DNA of 64,000 nt, taken from Callipepla californica brunnescens. Taxonomy: Eukaryota; Chordata; Aves; Galliformes; Odontophoridae. A program made the translations under genes and the position numbers. The number at the start of each line of letters is the position of its first letter. The stretch's first letter is position 1. The stretch spans positions 744,001-808,000 of the forward strand of contig JALIRH010000115.1 of assembly GCA_023055505.1 (NCBI GenBank), read 5' to 3'. The notes under the pieces are model-generated. The model was not told the origin of the DNA and did no database searches. It saw only the letters and a program-made list of their open reading frames with translations. Of this stretch, positions 13,591 through 25,325 are shown piece by piece.

Positions 13591-13698
13591 CTGAACAATA
13601 AACATGGCTATGTGGTGAAATTCGCCTCGGCCTCCCTGTTTCACTGGGACAGTCATGAAGAACTTCGTGCCATCCCTGGAGAAAACGGGTTCTTCATT
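13591..13698 (-). CDS. DPP10: DPP10 exon 13 (108 bp)
   Basis: Thirty-six whole codons, NEEPVFSRDGTKFFMTVPVK continuing QGGRGEFHHIAMFIVQ (phase 0 both ends; about residues 372-407). Acceptor CACTTACAG|AAT, donor CAG|GTAAGT. NEEPVFS.DG..FF and QGGRG.F.H are hallmark propeller motifs shared by DPP6 and DPP10. The TVPVK and IAMFIVQ segments favour DPP10. Confidence 0.97.
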
Positions 13699-14913
13699 CT
13701 GTAAGTGTGAGATTGTGTTAGCGCCTCATGCTTTCCCGTTCACTTTTTAACAAAACACCAGAAGAAACCTCAGCTTTATTGTTGGTTTGCTTTCTGTAGC
13801 TGCCATGATCTTAAAACTAATGGAGAAATATCCTTAGATTTAAACACATTCTGCTAAGATTAAAAAATAAAACACGTGGAAGTTAAAGCTAAATGTAGTT
13901 CCTGCAGGTGGTTATCATTAGGCACTCTTGTCCCGAAGCATGGGCATAGTCCTTGCAAAAACTGTTCCTCTTCATGGAAATGCCTGGTAAGCTCATCTCT
14001 AATGCAGTGGAATTTTCCAGGATACGTTTTATTACAGGCATGCAATGAATTCTACAAATAAGTCCTACTTCAGATTACGAGAAAAAATGCTTCCATGGCC
14101 TAGATACAGAAAAACTTCTATAAGTACTCATTTAAGACTCATTAGTTTCAACAAAATTGCACATAAAAATATGCATGTTTAAATGACATTCTAAATCATG
14201 GTTTTACCATACTTTGTTGGCTGATGTGATACCATTTCTCCATAGCTAACTTTATACAGAAGTACTGAAGGATAACTGCTTGATATAAAAGTACAAACCT
14301 TTGAAACTAAGCCTGAAATAGAATGTGTTTCACTCATGCACTGGCTTTTCAGAAGTTATGCAAGCAAAATCATTTGCTGACATATTTAGCTAAACGTATT
14401 GTTAGGGGAATTAACTTAAAAATATAATTCTTTCCAGTTATAACCCGTATGACCTCTAATCCTTGAGCTCCTTGGGTTTAATTTGGTGAAGTTATTTTTC
14501 AATGAGAAAAGAGAAAACAGACACAAAACATCAGCAGAATATTCAGAGTAAGGCAGGTAATCAGTTGGTCATCTAAATGCCTTCATTACTGGATGAAGGG
14601 AGATAAAAAACTGAAGAAAACACCACCTCTAAAACCCAGACAGGTATCTCAAACATCCGAACTGCTCTCTGAAAAGCTGTCTCCTTCCAGCAATGACGCG
14701 GTCACATAGAGAGTGAAATGTCTTGTGTGATGCTAAGAGACAGCAATTCCACTACCAAAGAAGATGCTATTTGAATGTTTACCCCAGCTAAAACTAAAGA
14801 TTCTAAAAGACACCCAGTTTTAAAAGGATTTTAACAGCTTTTAAAGTAGTATGCAGTTAAATAAAACTGACAGTAATGTACTTACACACACAGAAACAGT
14901 GTTTATACCATAC
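13699..14913 (-). other. DPP10: DPP10 intron 12 (1.2 kb)
   Basis: Nothing recognised. Two opposing 61-codon frames at 13860-14061 are shadows of each other. Confidence 0.78.
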
Positions 14914-14952
14914 CTGCTTAGGAACCCAAAGATCTGACTGCATTTCGTATTT
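14914..14952 (-). CDS. DPP10: DPP10 exon 12 microexon (39 bp)
   Basis: Thirteen whole codons, KYEMQSDLWVPKQ (phase 0 in and out; about residues 359-371). Acceptor ATTACAG|AAA, donor CAG|GTATGG. It is too short to be noticed as an ORF. It was found from the expected gap between ACSR and NEEPVF and from its match to the KYEM.SD.W...Q pattern. The donor departs from consensus at +4 and +5. The exon is more diverged from human (five of 13 residues, from memory) than its neighbours. Skipping it would remove 13 residues without a frameshift. Confidence 0.92.
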
Positions 14953-16985
14953 CTGTAATAGAAGAATTAGCTTTTATGAAATAACTACAGAACTGAAATA
15001 TTTCAGTCAGTAAAAGGTCTCAAGCTATTTCGTGCTTTTTTTCCTGCTTTTTTTTCCTGCTACAGTTGTCACATTTCTTCTTTGGCACTTTCATTGAAAC
15101 AAATGATAATTTAATTACAAAGTCAGTTGCTTTATTCTGAATTTGTGGTAGAACACCACAGGGGACCAAACAATGCCTTTTTCAATCCTTTTTGATTAGC
15201 TACCAAGATGCTTTATGCATGTGGTTCTGTTTGTTTTTTACCTCTAGGCATCATCTGACAAGCAGATATTTTAGGTCCTCCATCAGCACTGGGCAAACAG
15301 CCAGCACCAACTCAAAGTGAAAGACCTTTTCAAATCACAATCCCTTGGTTCAGTGTGTTGCAGTGTGACATTAAGCAAAAAGAAAAAAAGAAAAGAATGC
15401 AAAGGGTGGTTTTTAATGGTCACACTCATATTTCATATTTTGCCATCCTAAAAAACAAATAAAATCCACAATGAGTTGTCATGCATGTGTTGGAAAAAAA
15501 GTAGAATATACGTCAACCACTGTAAATTGTCACAGTCACACTGAAGTAATGAACATTTCACAGAATTGTACGGAATTGGATTGAATTTATTAGCTATAGA
15601 AGCAGCTATAAATATGAAACCTGAAAAATGAAATTCTATGGCTACTATAAAAAACTGGCTTTATACCATATTTTTTGGAATTGAGAATACGTGCAAAATT
15701 GTAAAATAAATAAATAAAGGTTCACAGTTGAAACCAAACGGCACGATGAAAGGATTGCATTTTTAAACAACAGCTTTTGCTCACCCATCACTTCATCCCA
15801 GCATAGGAACTGCCCAGGCTCACACGTGAGCTGTGCTCACCACGCTACTGGCCTTGCTTACCCACCTACAAGGTCCTTCTCTGTACATCATTTACTTTGG
15901 AGTAGAATTTCCCTCCGTTCCTCTCCTTCATATTATGTCCTGGATTACAGCTCCCTGGATACCTACTTCACGTAAGTCCAGTGACCTTGGAGCACATAAA
16001 GCTTTCCTTTCAGAAAGGACTGCTCACAGTGACTTGTGACTGACATTCTTAAAAAAATAAACGAACCAGAGAGCAACCCAAACAACATATTCCCCTGTTC
16101 ACAATCTAACACATGGAATGAGGACTAACTAAGCAACCTGCACTATTCAAGAGTACTCCACATAAGCAACGAGCTCAGAAATGAGCTAACATTCAACCCT
16201 AACACTCAAACACCATGGACTTCAGTAGTAGACTCTGACAGGAGCTTCCTGACTCACAGGCCAATCACCCATACTCATTTATACTTCAAAAGTATTTGTT
16301 GTTACTGACATTAGCACATACAGACAATATCTATGCTTCTAGTTAGTTCTAGGAAGAAAATATGACTCAGAATAGGAAAACATCCAGTTGCATTCAAGAT
16401 ACAAGACTGAAAATGGAGAGATGTAATGCAGGAGTGTAAGTCAAAGCCGGGGTCAAAGGATGTGAAGAGGCTGCACTCAAGTAGAAAAATGTATTTCAGT
16501 TTGGCTTACTCCCAAAACTGAAATATCTGTTGCTTCTCTATTTTCTTTTCTAAAGTTATTGTCTGAATTGTCAGAATTTAACATGTTTTCCTTAAATGTA
16601 TGTAAGCTGTGAGAGTCAGAAAGATCTGAAACGAAACATGTATAGCGAGAGAGCAGAGATCAGCAATAAGAAAATGTCTAAAAGAAAAGCTTGCCAATGT
16701 ACTAGCTATATCCATAGTAAATGATGTTCAGCAACTGCAGTTTCCACTGATGCTAATGAATGAACAAAATTGAGTAATTCTGAAAATGTCGCTCAAGGTT
16801 GCTAATTGCATGAAATCATTTAACCAGATTTGGAATGTTCTCATATCTATTTCCTCCCTGTTGACTAATTACACTCAGCGTGCAACTACGACATCTGCAA
16901 ACTAATTTCCAAAAATCTTTTTCTGAAAATGAAAACAAAATGCAGGAAGAAACCTTAAAAAGAAAACTTAGAAAGAAATACTTAC
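14953..16985 (-). other. DPP10: DPP10 intron 11 (2.0 kb)
   Basis: A short (AAAT)n stretch at 15703. Otherwise nothing recognised. Confidence 0.78.
15703..15718. repeat. (AAAT)n simple repeat
   Basis: Short run of AAAT units. Confidence 0.85.
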
Positions 16986-17109
16986 CCTGCTGCAAGCTCC
17001 AGTTGTTGTTTCACAGACTGTAAGGATGGAGATATTCTGGGGTCTGTTTAACCACCTCACTACAGCCTTGGTGTTGCTCACCCATTTCACCATGGTGATG
17101 TAGTAATCC
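16986..17109 (-). CDS. DPP10: DPP10 exon 11 (124 bp)
   Basis: One base completes Arg, then [20 protein letters not shown] continues [20 protein letters not shown] and ends in an Arg codon (phase 2 in, 0 out; about residues 317-358). It contains the NIS sequon equivalent to human Asn342. The Cys pair in CETTTGAC probably forms a propeller disulfide, by analogy with DPP4. Acceptor TTTTTTTAG|GG, donor AGG|GTAAGT. It ends ACSR where I recall ACSK in human, so the following KYEM is reached as R-K rather than K-K. Confidence 0.97.
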
Positions 17110-20100
17110 CTAAAAAAATAATAAAAACAGTTCAGATCATTAAAAAAAATACAGATAATCAAATACTGAATAAAAAAGTACAGAAACACCATCATGACAA
17201 GATCAGCACTATGGGATAGGGAAAATAACTCCAAATGCCCAGTATCTGTTCCTGGAGGCACTGAGCAGGAAGACTCAATCCCATCTTGCTGTTCCCATTC
17301 CTCTGTGATAACTGTACTCCGTTAGCACCTTCTTCTTAATCATTGATTATGCATAAACTGTTCAAACTGGGAAACATATAGTTGTGAGGTATATGCCTGT
17401 GAACATACATAAGCCATGTACTTGTCAGACAAAACTTGAAAACCAACACTAAATTCTGACAGAAGCTGGTATTTTCCCATCACAACACCTTCGGAATATA
17501 TGCATTTTTGTAAAATAATTCAGCTCATAAAAAAGGCCTGTAATGTTACAGGGCAGGTGAGACCACTTTAAAATGTCACTTGCTATTAAGTATTTAACGA
17601 GACCTCTGCAGAAAAGACCTCTCCAGCTGAGCAATGCGCAACAGTGCTGAAAACCTACATGGAAACTAAGCCCCACTTTAAAACAAGGGTCATCCTCTGC
17701 ATAGAACTAGGATTTTCATCTAATACTGAAGGAGATCTCATTATTTTTTGACACATGTATTTAATTATGCATTCAAAAGGTATCTTACTAGATCAAAGAT
17801 GCTGAACAGTGCCAGCAGCAAAGCCATGTCCAACTCTGATGCTGTGTGCAAGAGCGAGCAATTCCCTGCGGTCACCCGGCCTATAAGATGCTCTATGGTA
17901 GCAACACAGCTAAGCAACTAACACACATAACTTGCTTTTAGTTTTTATTTTTTGTTTTTAGTTAAAGAAATATTTTCACATGCAGATACCAGACATAAAG
18001 AGTTCAAGCACGTTATGAGTCCATTTTTTGTTTGCTAGATCCTAACATTTCAAATCCATACACCAAAACAACGTAAGTTCTAACTCAAGGCTCTGTGACA
18101 AAGCTAACAAAGCAAAGATCCAACCAACAAATCAGAGTGCAACGCCAGACCTCAGGTAATTGGTTCCCCAGAGCAGAACTCAAGAAATAAGAGCTGAGTG
18201 CCTCTCCCTTTGCAGACAGGAGCCTGAAGACAGCCGAAAGGAAATGTCCAAAACACATCTATTGGAACAGCCTCTCTCTCCATATACTTCAACACCAAGA
18301 CAGCATCCACTGTTCCCCGTGCCTAAATTATCCCAGAACCAAACTGTACAAAATAGAGCCTGAGCTGCTCCCTTTGGAAACAGTTGCAGAGAGGGATGGA
18401 AACAAAGAAGTTTAATCATTTGGAAAGAAGCTGATATACTAATTAATCGTCCAAATCAAACCACATCATCATCTTCCATCATGGACATAAACTGTACGAT
18501 CACTGAAGTGAAAGCAGAAGATCACTTAACTCCTTTTTTCTCCCCTCCCATCAACTCTGCATACAAATCTGTACAAACTTTACTATATTTCAACTTGTTT
18601 ATCAGGAGTGCAGTAGATTGTATGTACATGTAACAACACACATCCTTCCAAAATTAAATACTGGCTCCAAGTAATATTCCTTTGTAATTCAGAGTTTTCC
18701 AGTTGTTGTTTCACAGAGTGCACAAACACACAGAGTAGTAGCACTGTTATAGGCCAACAAACGTAGCATAGCCAAAGTTTGTAGGAGAAAAAGCATATTT
18801 TATTAGTTCACAGAGGAGTGGCATAGCAGAGATGTAATCCAGTTTCAGTATTCAATTGGCCTAATCAGAGATGACATTACCCTCTTATTGTGGATTTCAC
18901 TCAAGATGTCTCTTTACCCCACTCCCAACTTTCTTCTCCCAGCACACTATGCAGCCAGCACCAGGTTTTACTTTATTGATCCCTTTTTTCACATCAGAGG
19001 CACTATAAAATGAATCAAGAGAATCGTAAAACCTGTTTGCTGATACTCATCTCCTCTATCCCCGCCACCACCTTACTCTAAGCAAAACCATCAAAATCCC
19101 TGACTGTCAATAAAATTTTGGTCAATCTTTCCCTTGTAGACCTGTGGATTTTGTTTTAGCCAGTCCTCATTTCATCAAATTTGCATCTCAATATTTTAGA
19201 GTCTCTTCCCTCTCATCTACTCAAAGCCTTTTTCCTTGCTGAATTCAAAGCAGTAAGCTTTCTTTTTCACACTACAAAAGCAGACAGAAAACACTGAAAA
19301 TAGAAAAGAAGACAGCTCCTAACAGCACTCAATGCTGTAGAAGCTTGTGCATGACTCATTTTATTGTGAAAAATAAGAGTTTCATAGCTCCCTGATGAGA
19401 AAGAAACTTCCTCTTCCACATTTTATATTTAAATCTGTTGCTTTTACTGAGTATATGGCAATTATATTTTTTGTAACTTGGCGAAATTTAAGTTCACTTC
19501 TCAGCGCTGATGAAAGCACGTCAGATATAAAAAGTGCTTATCATCTTTTGCCAGGCCTGAAGACCCTTTTTTTTTTTTTTTTAATCTTCCTTTCTTCTCG
19601 AATATTTTTTATTTACTTTGATTATCTCAGTTAACACACAGTCCTGGGGAGGCAGTTGAGCAGTTTTCTAAAATATTTATCATTATTCAAGAATGTTCAG
19701 GAAGTCTTGTTTCACTTGTAAGTGCTGAGAGATACATGCACATTTTGATAGCTGCTGTTATAAGTTTTCACCAAAGTCAACAGAGAAAATAAGCTGAACA
19801 AAGCAAACAGATTTGCACTGCATTATGCTGGAAGCGCAGTTACAGTCCTAATTAAGTTTGAACATCAGATACTTAGATTTAAAATAGCCTTGAGCTAACA
19901 CGAGAAAAAAAAAGTTTGATCAGAATCAAATAAGAATCAGAATCAGAAATAGCAATGAAGTAAGGAATCTTACTTTTCTTGATGGTATTAATAGATTTGG
20001 ATGTTAAGGACAATGGGGTTTACCTGAAGAAAATCAAACTACTATGTTCTACGTGTTTGCTGGCAGGTTGTTAAGAAACAGAAACAAACAGTGCATAGTG

Positions 20101-22780
20101 CTCTAAAATATTTGCTATATTCTTCAATTATTTACATTACAGTATATTGAAAACTATGCTAGTATTTATAGATGCTAATAAAAAATGCCATTCTCAAAAA
20201 ACCATGTGAAAAATTTAACACAAATGGTTTCACAGTGTGCGAAGTAGCAAAGGTAACAATGGTGCCAGTAGCCACCATTGCTGCCAGACCACATAACCAC
20301 ACTTCCCAGCCACTCACAGCCACAGATCCTGTCCACTATTACCTTGGTAGCCCAGCCATGGTGACTGTCATCACTGTGCTGTAGCCATAAGCCCCCAAGG
20401 GACAGATGTTCCAGGCCTGGTTCTGCCCCATGTGCAGAACTTTCACTTCTTTCCACTGAACAGGGAAGGGAATAATCAATCAACATCTTGGCACTTTGCA
20501 TGAAAGCCTCAATAAAATAAAGCCCATGAATATACTTTTATCCTGGAGGCTCTGACTGAATATATTACAGCCATTTGATAAAAGGTGCAGTAATGAATAA
20601 ATCCTTTGCATTAACCTTGTGAGATAGGTATTGTTCTTGCACAGTTATAGAAGAGAGGAGGGACAGAAGCTTGAAAGAAGTGACAGGACAGCATGTTTAA
20701 GAACAGCTGAAAACAAAACCATGTTTTCTTAATACAAAATTGCCCCCTGAATCTTTTCCACTTGAGTTAGCATCAAAGATTCTATTCCATTGCAATGCTC
20801 AGACAAACTGGCTGCTGGAGGTACAGAAACCTTCTGAGAATCAAAAGCAAATTTCCAGATTAAGTATCCAAATAATTCTGTAAAATTGGAAATGCATAGA
20901 TAATTTTTTAAAAATGGAGATTCTAAAGATTGCTTTTTAAATTCATGTTAACTCAATAGTTCCCCTACGAAACATTGATTAAAATTAATTAAAATGATTG
21001 AAATACGAAAACAGGATGTGGTCATCTACCTTTTTTAGGCTTTTAAGCAGTATTGGGAAAAAAAAATAAGAAAAAATATTGACTTAATTTATTAAAGTGC
21101 CTTTTAAAGCAGTGTCTGGGAATACTGTGGAGTCAATGCAGTTTGCTCACTACAACTGCGAGCAGAGAAAGGATGAAGCAGATGACCCCTACACTGAGAG
21201 ATTTCCAAGAATCCACGTAGAAAAATCTTTTCATGCCATTTCTTTAAATAAATTTATCCACAGACTGAAACTTTTAGGAGTAAAATTAAAAATATTTTGA
21301 CTCACAAGCAGTAAATGATGGAAGTGCACTAAACTGACTCAATCTTACATCAAATTCCAAGATGCCCTAAGAACAGAGGAAGTGGTTTCTGTTTTCAGAG
21401 GTCCCACACTACAAACAATTTGGACAGAATTGAGAAGGTGAACGTTCATTTTTAATCTTTAAATAACTGCAACACCGTTCCCTACCCATTTGTGCAAATT
21501 CTCTGAATGGAACTGAATCTCTCCCATGTAAATAATACCTTTAAGATATCAACATTCACCTTTTTGAGTTTACCATAAACACAATCAATCAGTCAGCATT
21601 CCAGCTGACATAATTAATAATAAGGCATAATTCACTATTAAACTATTCCTGCACTGATTTGGATACCTCCATTTGTGTAGAAGAGAGCTAAGGCCAGCTT
21701 GAAGTTGGTAGTGATGGTTGTGAATCACTACCCAATGTTAACTTCTTGATTGTTTTGGAAACTATTACTGTAACATCTTTTCTGGGGACTGTGAGAAAAA
21801 CCACCCAGATACAGAGGTTTCTTAGAAATATGTGGCTTCAAGGCCAGTCTTTCTATTTTCTTTTCTTCCCCACCCAGTTATGTCCTCAGAAAAGAGAGAA
21901 GTGGCACATCTCTGCCCTTAGACTGCAACTCTATCTGCACTGTAGCAATTCTTTATTACTATCACCTACGTCATACAATGGTTTAGGACTAGAGATCATT
22001 AACATATGCACTGAAACAACAGTCAGAATTTCAACAAGAAACTGTAATTGTTGAATTGGAATAAGCACAAGGGAAGAGATGGAAATTTTCATGCCCTTAA
22101 GGAAAAGTTTCAAGTCTTCCATTGAGAACAGGTAACTGGGAGCTCACCTTAAGACAGTAACTTTATCAGGAGGGTTACCACTTGCAGCCAGTCCCTAAGT
22201 CAAAATAACCATTAAAAGAGTTCAGCATAGTTTCTTCTGATGACCCTGCTATCATGCATAGGCACAACACAGCCTTTCTTAGCCTGCATGACCTGGTGGC
22301 ATCCTTCTCCCCCTGTCACCTCCCTGCATCTGTCAGCTTCGGCCAGAAGCTAACATTTCCATAACCTAACAGATTTGACAAGTTCAAGATATTCACCTCT
22401 AAATGACAGAACAGTCTGATAATGTGTTCTATGCATTAATAGTACACCTCTGTCCTCTGTAATTTCATTTCAGAAACAGGAAGTACCAAAGTTGGCTCAC
22501 AGCAAGAAAGGCTACAAATGAATGCCACAGCAAGCTCAGAACCAGAGCAGCATTTGGACTTCTTGACTCCATCTTAGTACTCCTAATTTCACAGAACATC
22601 AGAAATGAGCAAATTCCAGATCCCTGAGTTTTCTTAGCGGAGCAAATCACGTGTGAGAACAAGATCAAGTGCATTCCAGCCAAATACAAGAGTTGTGCTA
22701 AGTAAAAATGGCAACTATTAGCCTGAGAGACAGTGAGGTTAAATCAAACACAAGTTTCACCAAACAGTGAAATTAAATAC
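17110..22780 (-). other. DPP10: DPP10 intron 10 (5.7 kb)
   Basis: Contains a T16 run at 19567, an exact 20-base match to exon 11 at 18698-18717, and a GC-richer patch with a small hairpin near 20230-20440. No repeat family is recognised. Confidence 0.75.
19567..19582. repeat. T16 homopolymer
   Basis: Sixteen consecutive T on the plus strand. Confidence 0.9.
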
Positions 22781-22878
22781 CTTGATTTAAAGCTGTCAGG
22801 TGGCATCAGCTCCAGTGTATGTGCTGGTCCGTACAGATTAACTACAAACAGCTTTACTGTTGGGTTTGTTTGACCTGC
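22781..22878 (-). CDS. DPP10: DPP10 exon 10 (98 bp)
   Basis: Encodes AGQTNPTVKLFVVNLYGPAH then TLELMPPDSFKS and two bases of a split Arg codon (phase 0 in, 2 out; about residues 285-317). The start was chosen at AAAG|GCAG. Using the CAG four bases further in would drop four bases and break the frame with exon 9, whereas the first AG restores the expected YPK-AGQ junction. The donor CAAG|GTATTT is weak. The acceptor has a long T-rich tract (nine T in a row) just upstream. Confidence 0.94.
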
Positions 22879-25170
22879 CTTTGAAAAAAAAACAAAACAG
22901 GAACTTTAGAGGCCCTGAATGAATCAGTGGCAGCTAAAATAGACTTGCTCATTAGCATAACAAAGTATGTTCATAATAACGAGACAGCTATTTAATTTTA
23001 AAAGGGATTTCACAGCCATACAAATTACACAGATAAAGATTTTAATTGCATAATCCTTTGGTTTCCCTTCACTGATGGCAGCCCTCTGGTGCAGGGCAAG
23101 AGGGCGAAGTTGGAAATGCTTTGGTCAGTTCCTAAAAAAGCAGACCCAGCCTCTGGCAGTCTTTTCCAGTCCCTAGCATTCTTCCAAAAAGCTACATAAC
23201 CTCTACTTGACACACCATTCCTCCTCTTCCTCCCCTCCCTTCTCTATCATCATGATTTTCCCTAGGTCTTCCTGACTTGCTGAAATCTATTTTTTTTTGC
23301 ATTGCTCAGGACCCCACCTTTGTAAGAGAAAAAACAAAACAAAACAAAAAAAGAAAACAGTTCTTACTGATAAATAAGATGGTAGTATGATAAACATCCA
23401 CTGGAAACAGTCTGATAAATCTTGAAGAAGCCAAGACTCATCCTTCTCTTGGTAACATGAAACAATACTATGGGGCATTCTTGAGAAAAGACTGGTGACA
23501 GAAAGCAAGGCTCTCTGTATGGCTTGCAAGTAAATACTGCTAGTTCCATACTCATCTCCCTGCAATATCATATTTAAGCTTGTTTTTTGTGTAAGCCACA
23601 CAACACTACACAGCCTTTCTAGAATTTGGGGGTTGACAACTATGTATTTCAGTGGGAAAGCTGGTATTTATGTATTTTACTAGTGCTAGAACTAATTTAG
23701 AAAACAGATTCAAATAGACTCTCTGAATTTTTTTCATTCTTAAAAACTTCTATGTTTGCCTGAAAATAACTGTGATCTTTCAAAAGCATTCTCAACATGG
23801 AAGGACCTTCCACAATTTCTATCCTGTAGGAATTGTAGAGAGACACTCTATTAGAGTGTATGGACAGTTGTCTTGAATGCCCACGCAAAAACTGTTCCGT
23901 ATTGTCAGAAGACCTGAAACTGAAATTTTGCTCCCCATGTATTAATCAGAATTTAAACTTCCTTGATATGATTCTTCAAAGACTAAAGTCTATATATACA
24001 ACATATACACACAAGTGCTTGCTCCACTACTCACAAATACATGTGGGTTTCATTTAAATTTTTAATCCCAATTATAATTTTCTCAAATGGTTTCATTCTA
24101 CAATAAAAATCCATTATTTTTTTTAAATCTCTGATGCTATACCACAACATTCATTCAAAATTAATGACGTTTAATGGGTAGCTAGACTGACATTAAATGG
24201 ACACATTAAATAAAGATAATGTTATTTAATTAATGAGATTACTGAAATAGTATTGTGCATCACTTTAATGTTGAATTGCTCATCAAATGAAATTCCCATC
24301 TCTTATTTACAAGGCTCATTTTTTAAAATCTTCATTACATTTTTTCTTTTCTCTGTCACTCAAGGCCTTTTGTCAATGAAAGCATGTGAGCTACTTCTGA
24401 AGATGTTATTACTTCACTACTTCAGAGTGATTTTTCATAGCACGCATTTATATCATATATACCATTGTTTCAGAGAACCTGTAACAATCTATTTCTCTAT
24501 CCACTAAGAAGAAAGACTTATCTCCAAAACTTGGTAGCAAGAATAGGATAAGAGCAATATTATTGAAGTCCTTAATGAACTTCCCTTGAAATGACGAAGG
24601 AGTACCACACACAGACCTATGTTTCAGACAAGAAGGAAACTCAGGCACTTTAAAATTTTATCTAAGATAAAGAAAACTTATTAAGTTGGGAAGAAAATAT
24701 TAGCATTGGTACTTAATAGAAAAATTGTAACTAAGAAGGCACTTGATCAGGGAACCCCCAGGAACTGAGAAACAATTTCAGACACTATTCCTCCCTGAAC
24801 TGTTCTGTTATTTTCCAACATGAATCTAAAAATCTGTCTCTACATGTTCTCGAACTCAGTGATGGTGTGTGTATATGTATAAATATATACAATCATTTTA
24901 CTCTTCTCTCAGAAGTGGTGCACTGACTTTAGCATGCCATATACGAATGATGAAATTGCTATGAATCGTTCTGTCTGCTGCTCCCTATCCTGATGTTTTC
25001 TTGCTGGCAAGAATTGTTACAATCTACCAGAAAAAAACACATAATTAATACTTCCTGAACAGTAATGTGAACTAAGTCAGCCTCTATTACTCTCTAGAAA
25101 CACTCCCCTCATACAGTTGAATACCACCACTGAACAGGAAACAGGAGGGTGTGGACTACATTCAGCTTAC
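22879..25170 (-). other. DPP10: DPP10 intron 9 (2.3 kb)
   Basis: AT-rich non-coding DNA. The T-rich acceptor tract of exon 10 lies at its 3' end (just above 22879). Nothing else recognised. Confidence 0.78.
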
Positions 25171-25325
25171 CTTAGGGTATGGATACTGCTTTCCTTTTGG
25201 ATATAGGCCTCCAGTAAACCGAGGAATAACCATGTTGGGCACCAGGGAGTCATTTATGGTCAGGAATGCCAGTCTTTCACCATCTGGAGACCACCAGTGG
25301 GCAATGTGAGAATGGAGAAGTTCCT
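25171..25325 (-). CDS. DPP10: DPP10 exon 9 (155 bp)
   Basis: Two bases complete the split Glu, followed by 51 codons beginning [20 protein letters not shown] and ending [14 protein letters not shown] (phase 1 in, 0 out; about residues 233-284). It contains an N-glycosylation sequon NDS at the position equivalent to human Asn257. Acceptor TTTTGCAG|AGG, donor AAG|GTAAGC. This is one of the best conserved exons: I count only three changes in 51 residues from the human sequence as I recall it. That makes it the strongest single identifier of the gene. Confidence 0.97.

Noticed and set aside
15560..15600. Possible CR1 remnant ('tcacagaattgtacggaatt')
   Set aside because: Only a few bases fit the CR1 antisense start and the rest does not follow the consensus.
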